A stretch of DNA of 64,000 nt. It comes from Agromyces terreus (lineage in GTDB: Bacteria; Actinomycetota; Actinomycetes; Actinomycetales; Microbacteriaceae). The stretch lies in NCBI RefSeq assembly GCF_009749465.1, contig NZ_WBIS01000003.1, forward strand, positions 269,840 through 333,839. The letters run 5' to 3'. Each line of letters opens with the position of its first letter. The first letter of the stretch is position 1. The position numbers and the translations under genes are program-made. The notes beneath the pieces were generated by a model. That model did no database searches. It was not told the DNA's origin and saw only the letters and a list, made by a program, of their open reading frames with translations. Shown here piece by piece: positions 28,383 to 34,876 of the stretch.

Positions 28383-28435
28383 GGGGGGGGGGGGGGGGGG
28401 GGCGCCCGCCCCCCCCCCCCCCCCCCCCCCCCCCC
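28383..28435. repeat. Poly-G / poly-C inverted homopolymer
   Basis: 20 consecutive G (28383-28402), a CGCCCG spacer, then 27 consecutive C (28409-28435), followed by two shorter C-runs. It could fold as a G:C hairpin and end transcription after urate oxidase. Such long homopolymers are unusual and may be a sequencing or assembly artefact, so exact length is doubtful. The 247 bp between urate oxidase and the next gene hold only this and repeat copy C. Confidence 0.7.
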
Positions 28436-28450
28436 ACCCCGCCCCCGAAC

Positions 28451-28520
28451 TGCAGGAACATTCGCGGCGACGGCGGCGCGGCGGGCCACGACGCGCCGCA
28501 GCCCGCCGTATTCCTCCTGC
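28451..28520. repeat. TGCAGGAA palindromic element, copy C (degenerate right arm)
   Basis: TGCAGGAA at 28451-28458 starts the element; the right arm reads TATTCCTCCTGC at 28509-28520, with changes relative to the other copies. Its core GGCGCGGCGGGCCACGACGC is nearly the same as in copy D (29651-29722), so C and D are close relatives flanking the gene between them. Confidence 0.65.
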
Positions 28521-28616
28521 GATCACCGCTCCTCCACAGCTCCGGATCCGAAGCGCCGAGCGGATGCCTCGCGCAGGCGCCCGCCCGGTGCCCGAGCGCG
28601 GCCGCACGATCGTCGC

Positions 28617-29648
28617 ATGGCGCGAATCGACGGCATCCTGCACACCCTCGGCGAGGTCGCTCGCGTTCGAACGCTCGCCGCCCACGGCGTCGATGAGCGG
28701 ATGCTCCGGCTCGCCCTCGCGGCCGGCGACCTCGTCCGCGTGCGGCACGGGTGGGTCGCCTCGCGTTCGGCGGATCGGGACCAGCTCCGGGCGGTCGAGG
28801 TCGGCGCCCGCCTGGGGTGCGTCTCGGCCCTCTCACGGTGGGGCGTGTGGGCCGGCGTCGGGCGCGACCTGCACCTGCAGGTTCCCCGCACGGCCGCGCG
28901 GCTCCGTCGGGCGGCCTCGCACGAGCATCCGCCGGCGACGTCGGCGGCGGCGGGCGTCTGGCACCCGGCCGTGCACGAGCGCCGCCGCCGCGGTCGGGAC
29001 ATCCGCCTGTCGGACCACCCCGCCGACTCCGCAGGCCGCCCCGCCCTCCGCTCCGACCCGTTCGCCCGCCCCGCCGACGGCCTCAGGATCCACTGGACGC
29101 ACGAGCCGGCGCCCGCCGCGGTGCTCGATTGGATCGTCTCGCCGCAGGTCGCGCTCGCCTGCGCGATCCGCTGCCTCGACGACGAGCACGCGGCGGCGGC
29201 GATCGACTCGGCGCTGCGCGAACGCGTGCTCACCAGGGCGCAGGTCGACGAGGTCGTCGGCGACGCGCCGTCCCACGCCGCGCGGCTCGTCGACGCCTTC
29301 ACGGGGCGGCCGGAGTCAGGCGTCGAGAGCCTGTTCGTGCGGCGCATCGCGGCACTCGGCCTTCGCGTCGAGTCGCAGGTCGACCTCGCGGGATTCGGCC
29401 GCTACGACGGCCTGATCGAGGAGTGCGTGCTCTTCGAGGTCGACGGCCGCGGGTACCACTCCGGATCCGCGGAGTTCTTCGCCGACCGCGATCGCACCCT
29501 CGTCGGGCAGGCGTTCGGCCTCCCGGTCATCCGTCCGAGCGCTCGCCACGTGCTCGAGGATTGGGCTGCGGTCGAGGCGGCGGTCGTGCGCGTCGTCGAC
29601 GACGCCCGCATCGTCCGGCGCCATCGAGGGCACCACAGCCTCGCGTGA
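28617..29648 (+). CDS. Winged-helix (AbiEi-like) plus DUF559/Vsr-like nuclease-fold protein
   Basis: 343 residues. The N-terminal part (about 1-60) looks like the AbiEi-type winged helix (LAAHGVDERMLRLALAAGDLVRVRHGWVA). The C-terminal part (about 235-330) looks like a DUF559/Vsr-type endonuclease fold: ESLFVRRIAALGL, then FGRYDGLIEECVLFEVDGRGYH with spaced Asp and Glu-x-Asp as possible metal ligands, and DRDRTLVGQAFGLPVIR. Such two-domain proteins are common and unexplained in Microbacteriaceae, and are often labelled antitoxin-like. No toxin gene adjoins it. It is bracketed by repeat copies C and D, and D fills the whole gap to the convergent ligD-type gene. Role unknown; DNA handling or defence is possible. 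Confidence 0.72.
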   Translation: MARIDGILHTLGEVARVRTLAAHGVDERMLRLALAAGDLVRVRHGWVASRSADRDQLRAVEVGARLGCVSALSRWGVWAGVGRDLHLQVPRTAARLRRAASHEHPPATSAAAGVWHPAVHERRRRGRDIRLSDHPADSAGRPALRSDPFARPADGLRIHWTHEPAPAAVLDWIVSPQVALACAIRCLDDEHAAAAIDSALRERVLTRAQVDEVVGDAPSHAARLVDAFTGRPESGVESLFVRRIAALGLRVESQVDLAGFGRYDGLIEECVLFEVDGRGYHSGSAEFFADRDRTLVGQAFGLPVIRPSARHVLEDWAAVEAAVVRVVDDARIVRRHRGHHSLA

Positions 29649-29650
29649 AC

Positions 29651-29722
29651 TGCAGGAACTTCCGAGTCGGCGTCGGCGCGGCGGCCCACGACGCGCCGAC
29701 GACGGGCCGAGAGTTCCTGCAA
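29651..29722. repeat. TGCAGGAA palindromic element, copy D
   Basis: TGCAGGAACTTCCGAG to GAGTTCCTGCAACTCGG. The element fills the 80-bp gap between two convergent stop codons and could serve as a two-way terminator. Core almost the same as copy C. Confidence 0.7.
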
Positions 29723-29728
29723 CTCGGC

Positions 29729-30970
29729 TCAGCCGTCGGGCCGAGACCTCCCGGCCCACGGGTCGTAGTCGGCCTCGAGCGCCGCCTGCTCGGGCCGCGC
29801 CCCCTCGGGCACGTGCTGCAGGTTCACCCGCACGCGGTACCAGAGCGAACTCGATCCGCGCATGCCGTCGACGAGCACATCGGCCGGATGCAGCAGCGCG
29901 GCCACGTCGGGATGCCTCGCCTTCCACGTCTCGAGCGCCTCGAGCGCCTCGGGCTTCGTCTTCGTGCGTGCGATCTCGATGAGCGGCATGCTCGACGAGC
30001 GTCGTCCGCTGCCGTCCTTCGCGGACGGCGGCTTCTCGGCGGGGCCGAGCTCTTCGGCGAGCCGCAGCAGCCCCGCGAGGCTGCCGGCGGCACCGGGGTC
30101 GTCGATGCCGGATGCCGCATCGCCGCGTTCGGCGTACCGTGCGAGCACGGCGGGCACCGTGAACCGCTCGGGGTGGGAGTCGCGCACCTCGTTCCAGTCG
30201 AGCGGGGTCGAGACGCGCGCATCGGGCAGCGCCCGCACGGAGTAGGCGGATGCCACGGTGCGGTCCTTCGCGTTCTGGTTGAAGTCGACGAACACGCGCT
30301 CGCCGCGCTCCTCCTTCCACCATCTCGCCGAGGCCAGGCCGGGCGCGCGGCGCTCGACCTCGCGGGCGAGGGTCTCGGCGGCGAGGCGCACCTCGCGGTA
30401 GTCCCAGCGGGGTTCGATGCGCACGTTGACGTGCAGTCCGCGCGAGCCCGACGTCTTCGGCCAGCCGACGAGCCCGTGGTCGTCGAGCACCTCCCGCACG
30501 ACCAGCGCGACGTCGACGATCTGCCCCCACGCGACGCCCGGCATCGGGTCGAGGTCGACGCGCAGCTCGTCGGGGTGGTCGAGGTCCTCTGCGCGCACGG
30601 GATGCGGGTTCAGGTCGAGGCATCCGAGGTTCACCACCCACGCGAGCGAGGCGGCGTCGCGCAGCACGACCTCCTCGGCCGACGTGCCCGACGCGTAGTG
30701 CAGGGTCGCGGTGTCGATCCAGTCGGGGCGGTTCTCGGGCACCCGCTTCTGGAAGAACGGTTCGGCGCCGATGCCCTTCACGAACCGTTTCAGCACCATC
30801 GGCCGGCCCGCGGCCCCGCGCAGCGCGCCCTCGGCGACGGCGAGGTAGTAGTGCACGAGGTCGAGCTTCGTGATGCCCGGCTCGGGGAACACCACCTTGC
30901 CCGGGCTCGAGATGCGCACCTCGCGCCCGTCGACCTCGATCGTCGTGGCTTCGCCCTTCGAAGGACTCAC
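29729..30970 (-). CDS. LigD-type primase-polymerase domain protein
   Basis: 413 residues. Archaeo-eukaryotic primase fold as in the polymerase domain of LigD: SSPGKVVFPEPGITK, LRVDLDPMPG with the two metal-binding aspartates, and SGSRGLHVNVRI. It fills gaps with ribo- or deoxynucleotides in non-homologous end joining. The ligase and nuclease domains are absent, so this is a stand-alone form; a C-terminal extension of about 100 residues follows the core. GTG at 30970 is preceded by TAGGGT at 6 nt (30977-30982 on the plus strand), the leaderless pattern seen elsewhere. Ku and a ligase are not in the window. Confidence 0.87.
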   Translation of the reverse strand: MSPSKGEATTIEVDGREVRISSPGKVVFPEPGITKLDLVHYYLAVAEGALRGAAGRPMVLKRFVKGIGAEPFFQKRVPENRPDWIDTATLHYASGTSAEEVVLRDAASLAWVVNLGCLDLNPHPVRAEDLDHPDELRVDLDPMPGVAWGQIVDVALVVREVLDDHGLVGWPKTSGSRGLHVNVRIEPRWDYREVRLAAETLAREVERRAPGLASARWWKEERGERVFVDFNQNAKDRTVASAYSVRALPDARVSTPLDWNEVRDSHPERFTVPAVLARYAERGDAASGIDDPGAAGSLAGLLRLAEELGPAEKPPSAKDGSGRRSSSMPLIEIARTKTKPEALEALETWKARHPDVAALLHPADVLVDGMRGSSSLWYRVRVNLQHVPEGARPEQAALEADYDPWAGRSRPDG

Positions 30971-31064
30971 GCCTCCACCCTACGGGCGTGTCCGTCGCCG
31001 CGCGATGGGGTCGGACGGTGCGCTGTCGACGGACGACCCGGCGGATGCCGTAGGCTCACCGGTC

Positions 31065-31733
31065 GTGCCTGCTGTGATCTCCGCTCCCGCCGCTGCGATG
31101 CGGCATCCGTTCATCAGGGCCTACCGTTCCGACGACCGGGCGGATGTCGCCCGCATCTGCCTGCTGACCGCCTCGGGCGGCTCCGATGCGACGGGCGTGT
31201 ACTCCGACGACTCGCTGATGCCCGAGGTGTTCGCGCTGCCGTACGTGACGTACGCCCCTGAGCTCGCGTTCGTCGTCGACGACGGCTCCGGGCGGGCGGT
31301 CGGGTACATCATCGCGGTCGCCGACACCGCGGCCTTCATCGACTGGTGGAAGCGCGAATGGACGCCGGGCTTCGTGTCGCGGCATCCGTCACCCGGGCCG
31401 GCAACCTCGCACGCGCCCTCGTTCACGGAGGCCGACCTGCTGAAGGCCGGCTCCGACCCCGAGCGCATGCGCATCGCCGAGCTCGGCGAGTATCCGGCGC
31501 ATCTGCACATCGACCTGCTGCCCGAGCTGCAGGGCAAGGGGTTCGGCCGTCGGCTCGTCGAGACCCTGCGCGACGCCCTCGCCGAGCGGGGCGTGCCCGG
31601 CGTGCACCTCAGCATGGACCCGAACAACACGAGTGCCCGCGCGTTCTACGACCGGCTGGGGTTCCGCGAGCTCGCGTCCCACCGCCCGACCTCTCCGCTG
31701 CTCGGCATCGCGACCGCCCGGCCGGTCGAGTAG
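31065..31733 (+). CDS. GNAT-family N-acetyltransferase
   Basis: 222 residues from GTG 31065; a -10-like TAGGCT (31051-31056) lies 8 nt upstream, which favours this leaderless start over ATG 31098. GNAT features: IRAYRSDDRADVARICL at the N terminus, AHLHIDLLPELQGKGFGRRL containing the acetyl-CoA loop (QGKGFG), and NNTSARAFYDRLGF. A 50-residue insert with WKREWTPGF is seen in glucosaminidase-linked GNATs of actinomycetes. Substrate unknown. Its last codons and TAG stop are part of the first repeat unit of the array at 31722. Confidence 0.85.
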   Translation: MPAVISAPAAAMRHPFIRAYRSDDRADVARICLLTASGGSDATGVYSDDSLMPEVFALPYVTYAPELAFVVDDGSGRAVGYIIAVADTAAFIDWWKREWTPGFVSRHPSPGPATSHAPSFTEADLLKAGSDPERMRIAELGEYPAHLHIDLLPELQGKGFGRRLVETLRDALAERGVPGVHLSMDPNNTSARAFYDRLGFRELASHRPTSPLLGIATARPVE

Positions 31734-31820
31734 CGCGCCGGCGCGTCCGCCCCCCGGTCGAGGAGCGCGCCAGCGCGTCCGCCCGCCGGTCGAGGAGCGC
31801 GCCAGCGCGTCTCGAGACCC
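31722..31820. repeat. GGTCGAG-type intergenic repeats, three direct copies
   Basis: Three direct copies of a unit of the form CCGGTCGAGGAGCGCGCCA (first copy with TAG instead of GAG) followed by GCGCGTCCGCC, the last continuing into GTCTCGAGACC. Similar DNA occurs at 34990-35020 and 36461-36596. The first copy supplies the stop codon of the acetyltransferase. REP-like element; the array fills the gap to the convergent membrane-protein gene. Confidence 0.75.
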
Positions 31821-31832
31821 CGCGACGCACCC

Positions 31833-32426
31833 TCAGCGGGTGAGCGACCGGCGCTCGAACCAGTAGAGCAGGTTCGGGTCCGTCTCGCGCAGCTCGGCGA
31901 GCGTGACCGGATCGGCGCGCACCGTCTCGTTGACGTCGAGGATGCCGGCGATGCGATCCATCGTCGAGGTGTTCCAGAAACGCCCGCGCATGCGGAAGAC
32001 GCCGCGGCCGTTCCGGCTCACGACGAAGAGCTCCTGCGACGTGTCGAGGCTGTTGCCCTGGTAGAGCTGCACGCGCAGCACCGTCGCGATGTCGCGCGCG
32101 GCGACCGTGTACGTGCCGCCGAAGAATCCCCGCTCGACGATGCCGTAGCGGCTCACCGAGGCCTGCGTGCGCTGGTACGCGATCCACGCGAACACGAGTA
32201 GCGCCGCGATGATCGCCGCGGCCCAGGCGAACAGCCACCATGCGCTCGACGGGTCGAGGATCCAGAGCTGCGTCGCGACGATCGGCAGCAGCAGCGCCGC
32301 GATCGAGAAGCCGATGTTCCGGCCGAGGGTGCGACGCGGCCTCAGGGTGTACACCCTGAGGCCGTCGCCCCTTACTGCCCCGGCCACGATGGAGGAGCCC
32401 CCTGCGTCCCCACTCCGTGTGTCCAT
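31833..32426 (-). CDS. PH-domain-like membrane protein, function unknown
   Basis: About 197 residues if started at ATG 32426; ATG 32441 or 32453 are equally possible, as none has a clear ribosome site. Two hydrophobic segments (about residues 32-50 and 58-78 of this form), then a soluble domain with VSRYGIVERGFFGGTYTVAARDIATVLRVQ, resembling bacterial PH-like domain proteins common in actinomycetes. A perfect 28-bp palindrome at 32337-32364 lies inside its N-terminal codons, encoding GLRVYTLRP. Role unknown. Confidence 0.7.
   Translation of the reverse strand: MDTRSGDAGGSSIVAGAVRGDGLRVYTLRPRRTLGRNIGFSIAALLLPIVATQLWILDPSSAWWLFAWAAAIIAALLVFAWIAYQRTQASVSRYGIVERGFFGGTYTVAARDIATVLRVQLYQGNSLDTSQELFVVSRNGRGVFRMRGRFWNTSTMDRIAGILDVNETVRADPVTLAELRETDPNLLYWFERRSLTR
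32337..32364. repeat. Perfect 28-bp palindrome within a coding N terminus
   Basis: The half-site CGGCCTCAGGGTGT is followed directly by its exact reverse complement, with no loop; flanking GCGA/TCGC extends the symmetry imperfectly. It may be an operator or cruciform near the 5' end of the membrane-protein gene, or a folded leader if translation starts further in. Confidence 0.75.
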
Positions 32427-32561
32427 CCTCGCCGCTGACATCTCTGACAGCATGCGGCAGACGGCGGCACCTGCGCTATTCGGCATTAATGAGGACACGG
32501 ATGCCGCCCCGCCCGCCGTGGCGCCCATCCGCGGCGCCCGCCCGTCGCGCTGCGTACCGGA

Positions 32562-32619
32562 TGCAGGAAACGAGGACCCATCCTCGCCACCACGGGGGGA
32601 TGGGTCCTCGTTTCCTGCA
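32562..32619. repeat. Perfect 22-bp inverted repeat with TGCAGGAA ends, copy E
   Basis: The left arm starts TGCAGGAAACGAGGACCC (32562) and the right arm is its exact complement ending TTTCCTGCA (32619), with a 14-nt loop. The outer 8 bp are those of copies A-D but the inner arm differs. It stands in the roughly 225-bp space between the membrane-protein gene and the tRNA terminator, where no gene is visible. Confidence 0.75.
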
Positions 32620-32650
32620 CGGTGGACGCGAGCGGTCGCTCCGGAGATGC

Positions 32651-32685
32651 GAAACGGCCCGATCAGAGACTGATCGGGCCGTTTC
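32651..32685 (-). terminator. Terminator of the ffs-tRNA-Ser transcript
   Basis: GAAACGGCCCGATCAG and CTGATCGGGCCGTTTC form a perfect 16-bp stem with a 3-nt loop, 4 bp past the tRNA CCA end on the minus strand. Confidence 0.8.
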
Positions 32686-32689
32686 GTGC

Positions 32690-32777
32690 TGGCGGAGAAT
32701 GGGGGATTCGAACCCCCGAGGGCTTGCACCCAACACGCTTTCCAAGCGTGCGCCATAGGCCACTAGGCGAATTCTCC
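32690..32777 (-). tRNA. tRNA-Ser(GGA)
   Basis: Acceptor arm GGAGAAT pairs with ATTCTCC, followed by discriminator G and an encoded CCA. The anticodon loop TTGGAAA between CACGC and GCGTG gives anticodon GGA. A long variable arm, as in serine tRNAs, follows, then the T-arm with GTTCGAATC. Its 5' end is 3 nt after the SRP RNA on the same strand. Confidence 0.96.
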
Positions 32778-32780
32778 TCA

Positions 32781-32870
32781 AGACCCCTCACGCACCCGCC
32801 AGAGCCCGGTTACCCTTGCTGCGTTTCCGCCCTGGGGGAGTTGGCCTGGATGGCGCCACGTGAGGAGCCT
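32781..32870 (-). ncRNA. ffs: Signal recognition particle RNA, small bacterial type (4.5S)
   Basis: The minus-strand sequence contains the SRP domain IV core (GGGCGGAAACGCAGCAAGGG, the GGAA tetraloop with the asymmetric AGCA-type loop) flanked by paired CCAGGCC/GGCTCTGG-like helices; the ends AGGCTCCTCACG and CGTGAGGGGTCT pair to close the rod. About 90 nt. A -10-like TAGACT (plus-strand 32876-32881) lies at the right distance before the 5' end. It scaffolds Ffh in membrane targeting. Boundaries are approximate by a few nt. Confidence 0.92.
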
Positions 32871-32927
32871 CCGACAGTCTACCCGAGCCGGGCCGCCGAA
32901 ATGAACGCGCCCCGGTCGGGGAGCGAT

Positions 32928-33902
32928 TCAGCGAGCGGATGCCTCGGCCGCGAGCTCCGGATGCCGCACCGCGAGGTACGCGTCGAACGCCTCGCGGCTC
33001 GTCTTGCCCGGCGTGTAGCCGAGCACGTCCTTGAGGCGCGTGTTGTCGAGCACGGGCCGGAACTGCAGGAACCCGACGCGGTTCGCGTCGTGCACGGTGA
33101 GGTGCAGCGCGTGTCCGACGCGCAGGGCCGCGGCGAGCAGCCCCGGCGGGAGTTCGAGCGTGCGGGTGCCGAACGCCTCGGCGATCTCGCTCACGGTCAC
33201 GCGTCCGTCGCCGGCGACGTTGAACGCGCCCGTGACCGACCCGGTGGCGCCCTGCACGATCGCGCCGACGACGTCGTCGACCCAGATGAAGACGAACGGG
33301 CTCTCCGAGCCGCGGATCTTGAGGATCCGCCGCCCCTCCCAGAGCGCCGTGATCTGGTTCGACACGGTGGGCCCGAGGATCGTGCCGATGCGCAGCACGA
33401 CCTGTCCGAGTTCGGGGTGCTCCGTCCGGTACTGCGCGAGCATCTCCTCGACGATGCGCTTGTGCCGCGAGTAGCTGAACTCCTCGTTGCCGCGGATCGG
33501 GTCGGTCTCGCTCAGCCACGCGGGACTGTCGGCGTGGTAGCCGTAGGCGGCGCCCGACGACGACACCACGATGCGGCGCACGCCGTGCGCGACGGCGGCG
33601 TCGAGCACGTTGCGGGTGCCGTCGACGTCGACGCGCCGCTCGATCTCCTCGCTGAGCCCGCCGGGGTTCACGATCGCGGCGAGGTGCACGATCGTGTCGA
33701 TCGCGTGCCGTTCGACGACGGCCGACACGGTCGCGGCATCCGTCACGTCGCAGGTCTCGACGATCACGCCGTCGGGGGCGGATGCCGCGGGCGGGCGCAC
33801 ATCGCCCGAGACGACGAGCTCGACGTCGGGGTGTGCGGCGAGCACGCGCACGGCGTTGGATCCGAGGAACCCGCTGCCCCCGGTCACGAGCACCCGGATC
33901 AT
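32928..33902 (-). CDS. NAD-dependent epimerase/dehydratase family protein
   Basis: 324 residues, extended SDR: TGGSGFLGSN at the N terminus, SSSGAAYG, the YSRHK catalytic pair (YxxxK), and FIWVDDVVGAIV. The substrate is unknown; the family covers sugar-nucleotide epimerases and steroid-type dehydrogenases. Its ATG overlaps the symporter stop by 4 bp, making it the third gene of a coupled operon with a flavin monooxygenase and an SBF symporter. That company hints at uptake and oxidation of a hydrophobic acid rather than nucleotide-sugar work, but this is only inference. Confidence 0.85.
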   Translation of the reverse strand: MIRVLVTGGSGFLGSNAVRVLAAHPDVELVVSGDVRPPAASAPDGVIVETCDVTDAATVSAVVERHAIDTIVHLAAIVNPGGLSEEIERRVDVDGTRNVLDAAVAHGVRRIVVSSSGAAYGYHADSPAWLSETDPIRGNEEFSYSRHKRIVEEMLAQYRTEHPELGQVVLRIGTILGPTVSNQITALWEGRRILKIRGSESPFVFIWVDDVVGAIVQGATGSVTGAFNVAGDGRVTVSEIAEAFGTRTLELPPGLLAAALRVGHALHLTVHDANRVGFLQFRPVLDNTRLKDVLGYTPGKTSREAFDAYLAVRHPELAAEASAR

Positions 33903-34876
33903 GCGGAGGCCCCCGAGCCGTCGGCGGTGCCGGCCACGGCCGACGCGTCACCGTCGAGCGACGCGGCGCGCGCGGCATCCGCCCTCTTCGTGACGCGGGC
34001 CCAGACCGTGGCGAGCGTGAGGCCCGCGATGATGTCCCAGATGCCCCACCAGCCGGCGACGATCGCCATGCCGCCGATGCCGCCGAAGAATGCGAACACG
34101 AGACCGAGGCCGAGGCCCGCGTTGCGGATGCCGACCTCGAAGGTGAGGGCCTTGCGCTCGCGGCTCGGCAGCCCGCCGATGCGCGCGCTCGCGTAGCCGA
34201 GACCGAGGGCGACCGCGTCGTGCAGGAACACGGCGACGAGCACGATGCCGATGTACGCCATGAAGATCGTCCAGTTGCCGACGAGGGCGATCACGATGAA
34301 GCCGACGAGCGCGGCGAGGCTGATCCAGCGGGCGTACGGCTGCACGCGTCCGGCGAACCGCGGCCACTTCGCGCGGATCGCGAGGCCCGCGAAGAACGGC
34401 AGCCCGATGATGAGGAAGATCTCGAGCAGCATCTCCCACCCGTCGAGGCTCACGGTCGTGACGATGTCGCGCGCGGTCGGGTGCAGGCTGCCCCAGAACA
34501 CGACGCTCACGGGCAGCAGGAAGATGTAGATGACGTTCGCGACGGCCGTCATCGACACCGAGAGGGCGACGTTGCCGCGGGCGCGATACGTCAGCACCTG
34601 CGAGATGTTGCCCGGCGGGCAGCACGCCACGAGGATCATGCCGAGCGCGATCGACGCCTGCACGTTCAGGAGCAGCGTCAGGCCGAACGTGACCGCCGGC
34701 AGCAGCACGATCTGCGCGACCAGTGCGAGGATCATCGCCTTCGGCGCCTTGAGCACGGCCTTGAAGTCCGACGGCGCGGTGTCGAGCGCGATGCCGAACA
34801 TGATGAAGCCGAGCACGACGTTCAGCGCGATCATCGAGCCGGGGGTGAAGTTCAGGACGACGTCGTCGATGTTCAT
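33899..34876 (-). CDS. SBF/BASS-type sodium-dependent symporter
   Basis: 325 residues with about 9-10 membrane segments. Bile acid:sodium symporter family pattern: an early segment, then VACCPPGNISQVLTY (the sodium-site crossover with Pro-Gly-Asn), and FEVGIRNAGLGLGLVF in the second half. The C-terminal 40 residues are Ala/Asp-rich and cytosolic. Substrates in the family include organic anions such as bile acids, pantoate and keto acids. Starts by 4-bp overlap with the monooxygenase end. Confidence 0.88.
   Translation of the reverse strand: MNIDDVVLNFTPGSMIALNVVLGFIMFGIALDTAPSDFKAVLKAPKAMILALVAQIVLLPAVTFGLTLLLNVQASIALGMILVACCPPGNISQVLTYRARGNVALSVSMTAVANVIYIFLLPVSVVFWGSLHPTARDIVTTVSLDGWEMLLEIFLIIGLPFFAGLAIRAKWPRFAGRVQPYARWISLAALVGFIVIALVGNWTIFMAYIGIVLVAVFLHDAVALGLGYASARIGGLPSRERKALTFEVGIRNAGLGLGLVFAFFGGIGGMAIVAGWWGIWDIIAGLTLATVWARVTKRADAARAASLDGDASAVAGTADGSGASA

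Noticed and set aside
32622..32775. Plus-strand reading frames with WGIRTPEGL- and GDSNPRGL-like peptides over the tRNA
   Set aside because: These are antisense translations of tRNA-Ser, a well-known source of false proteins.
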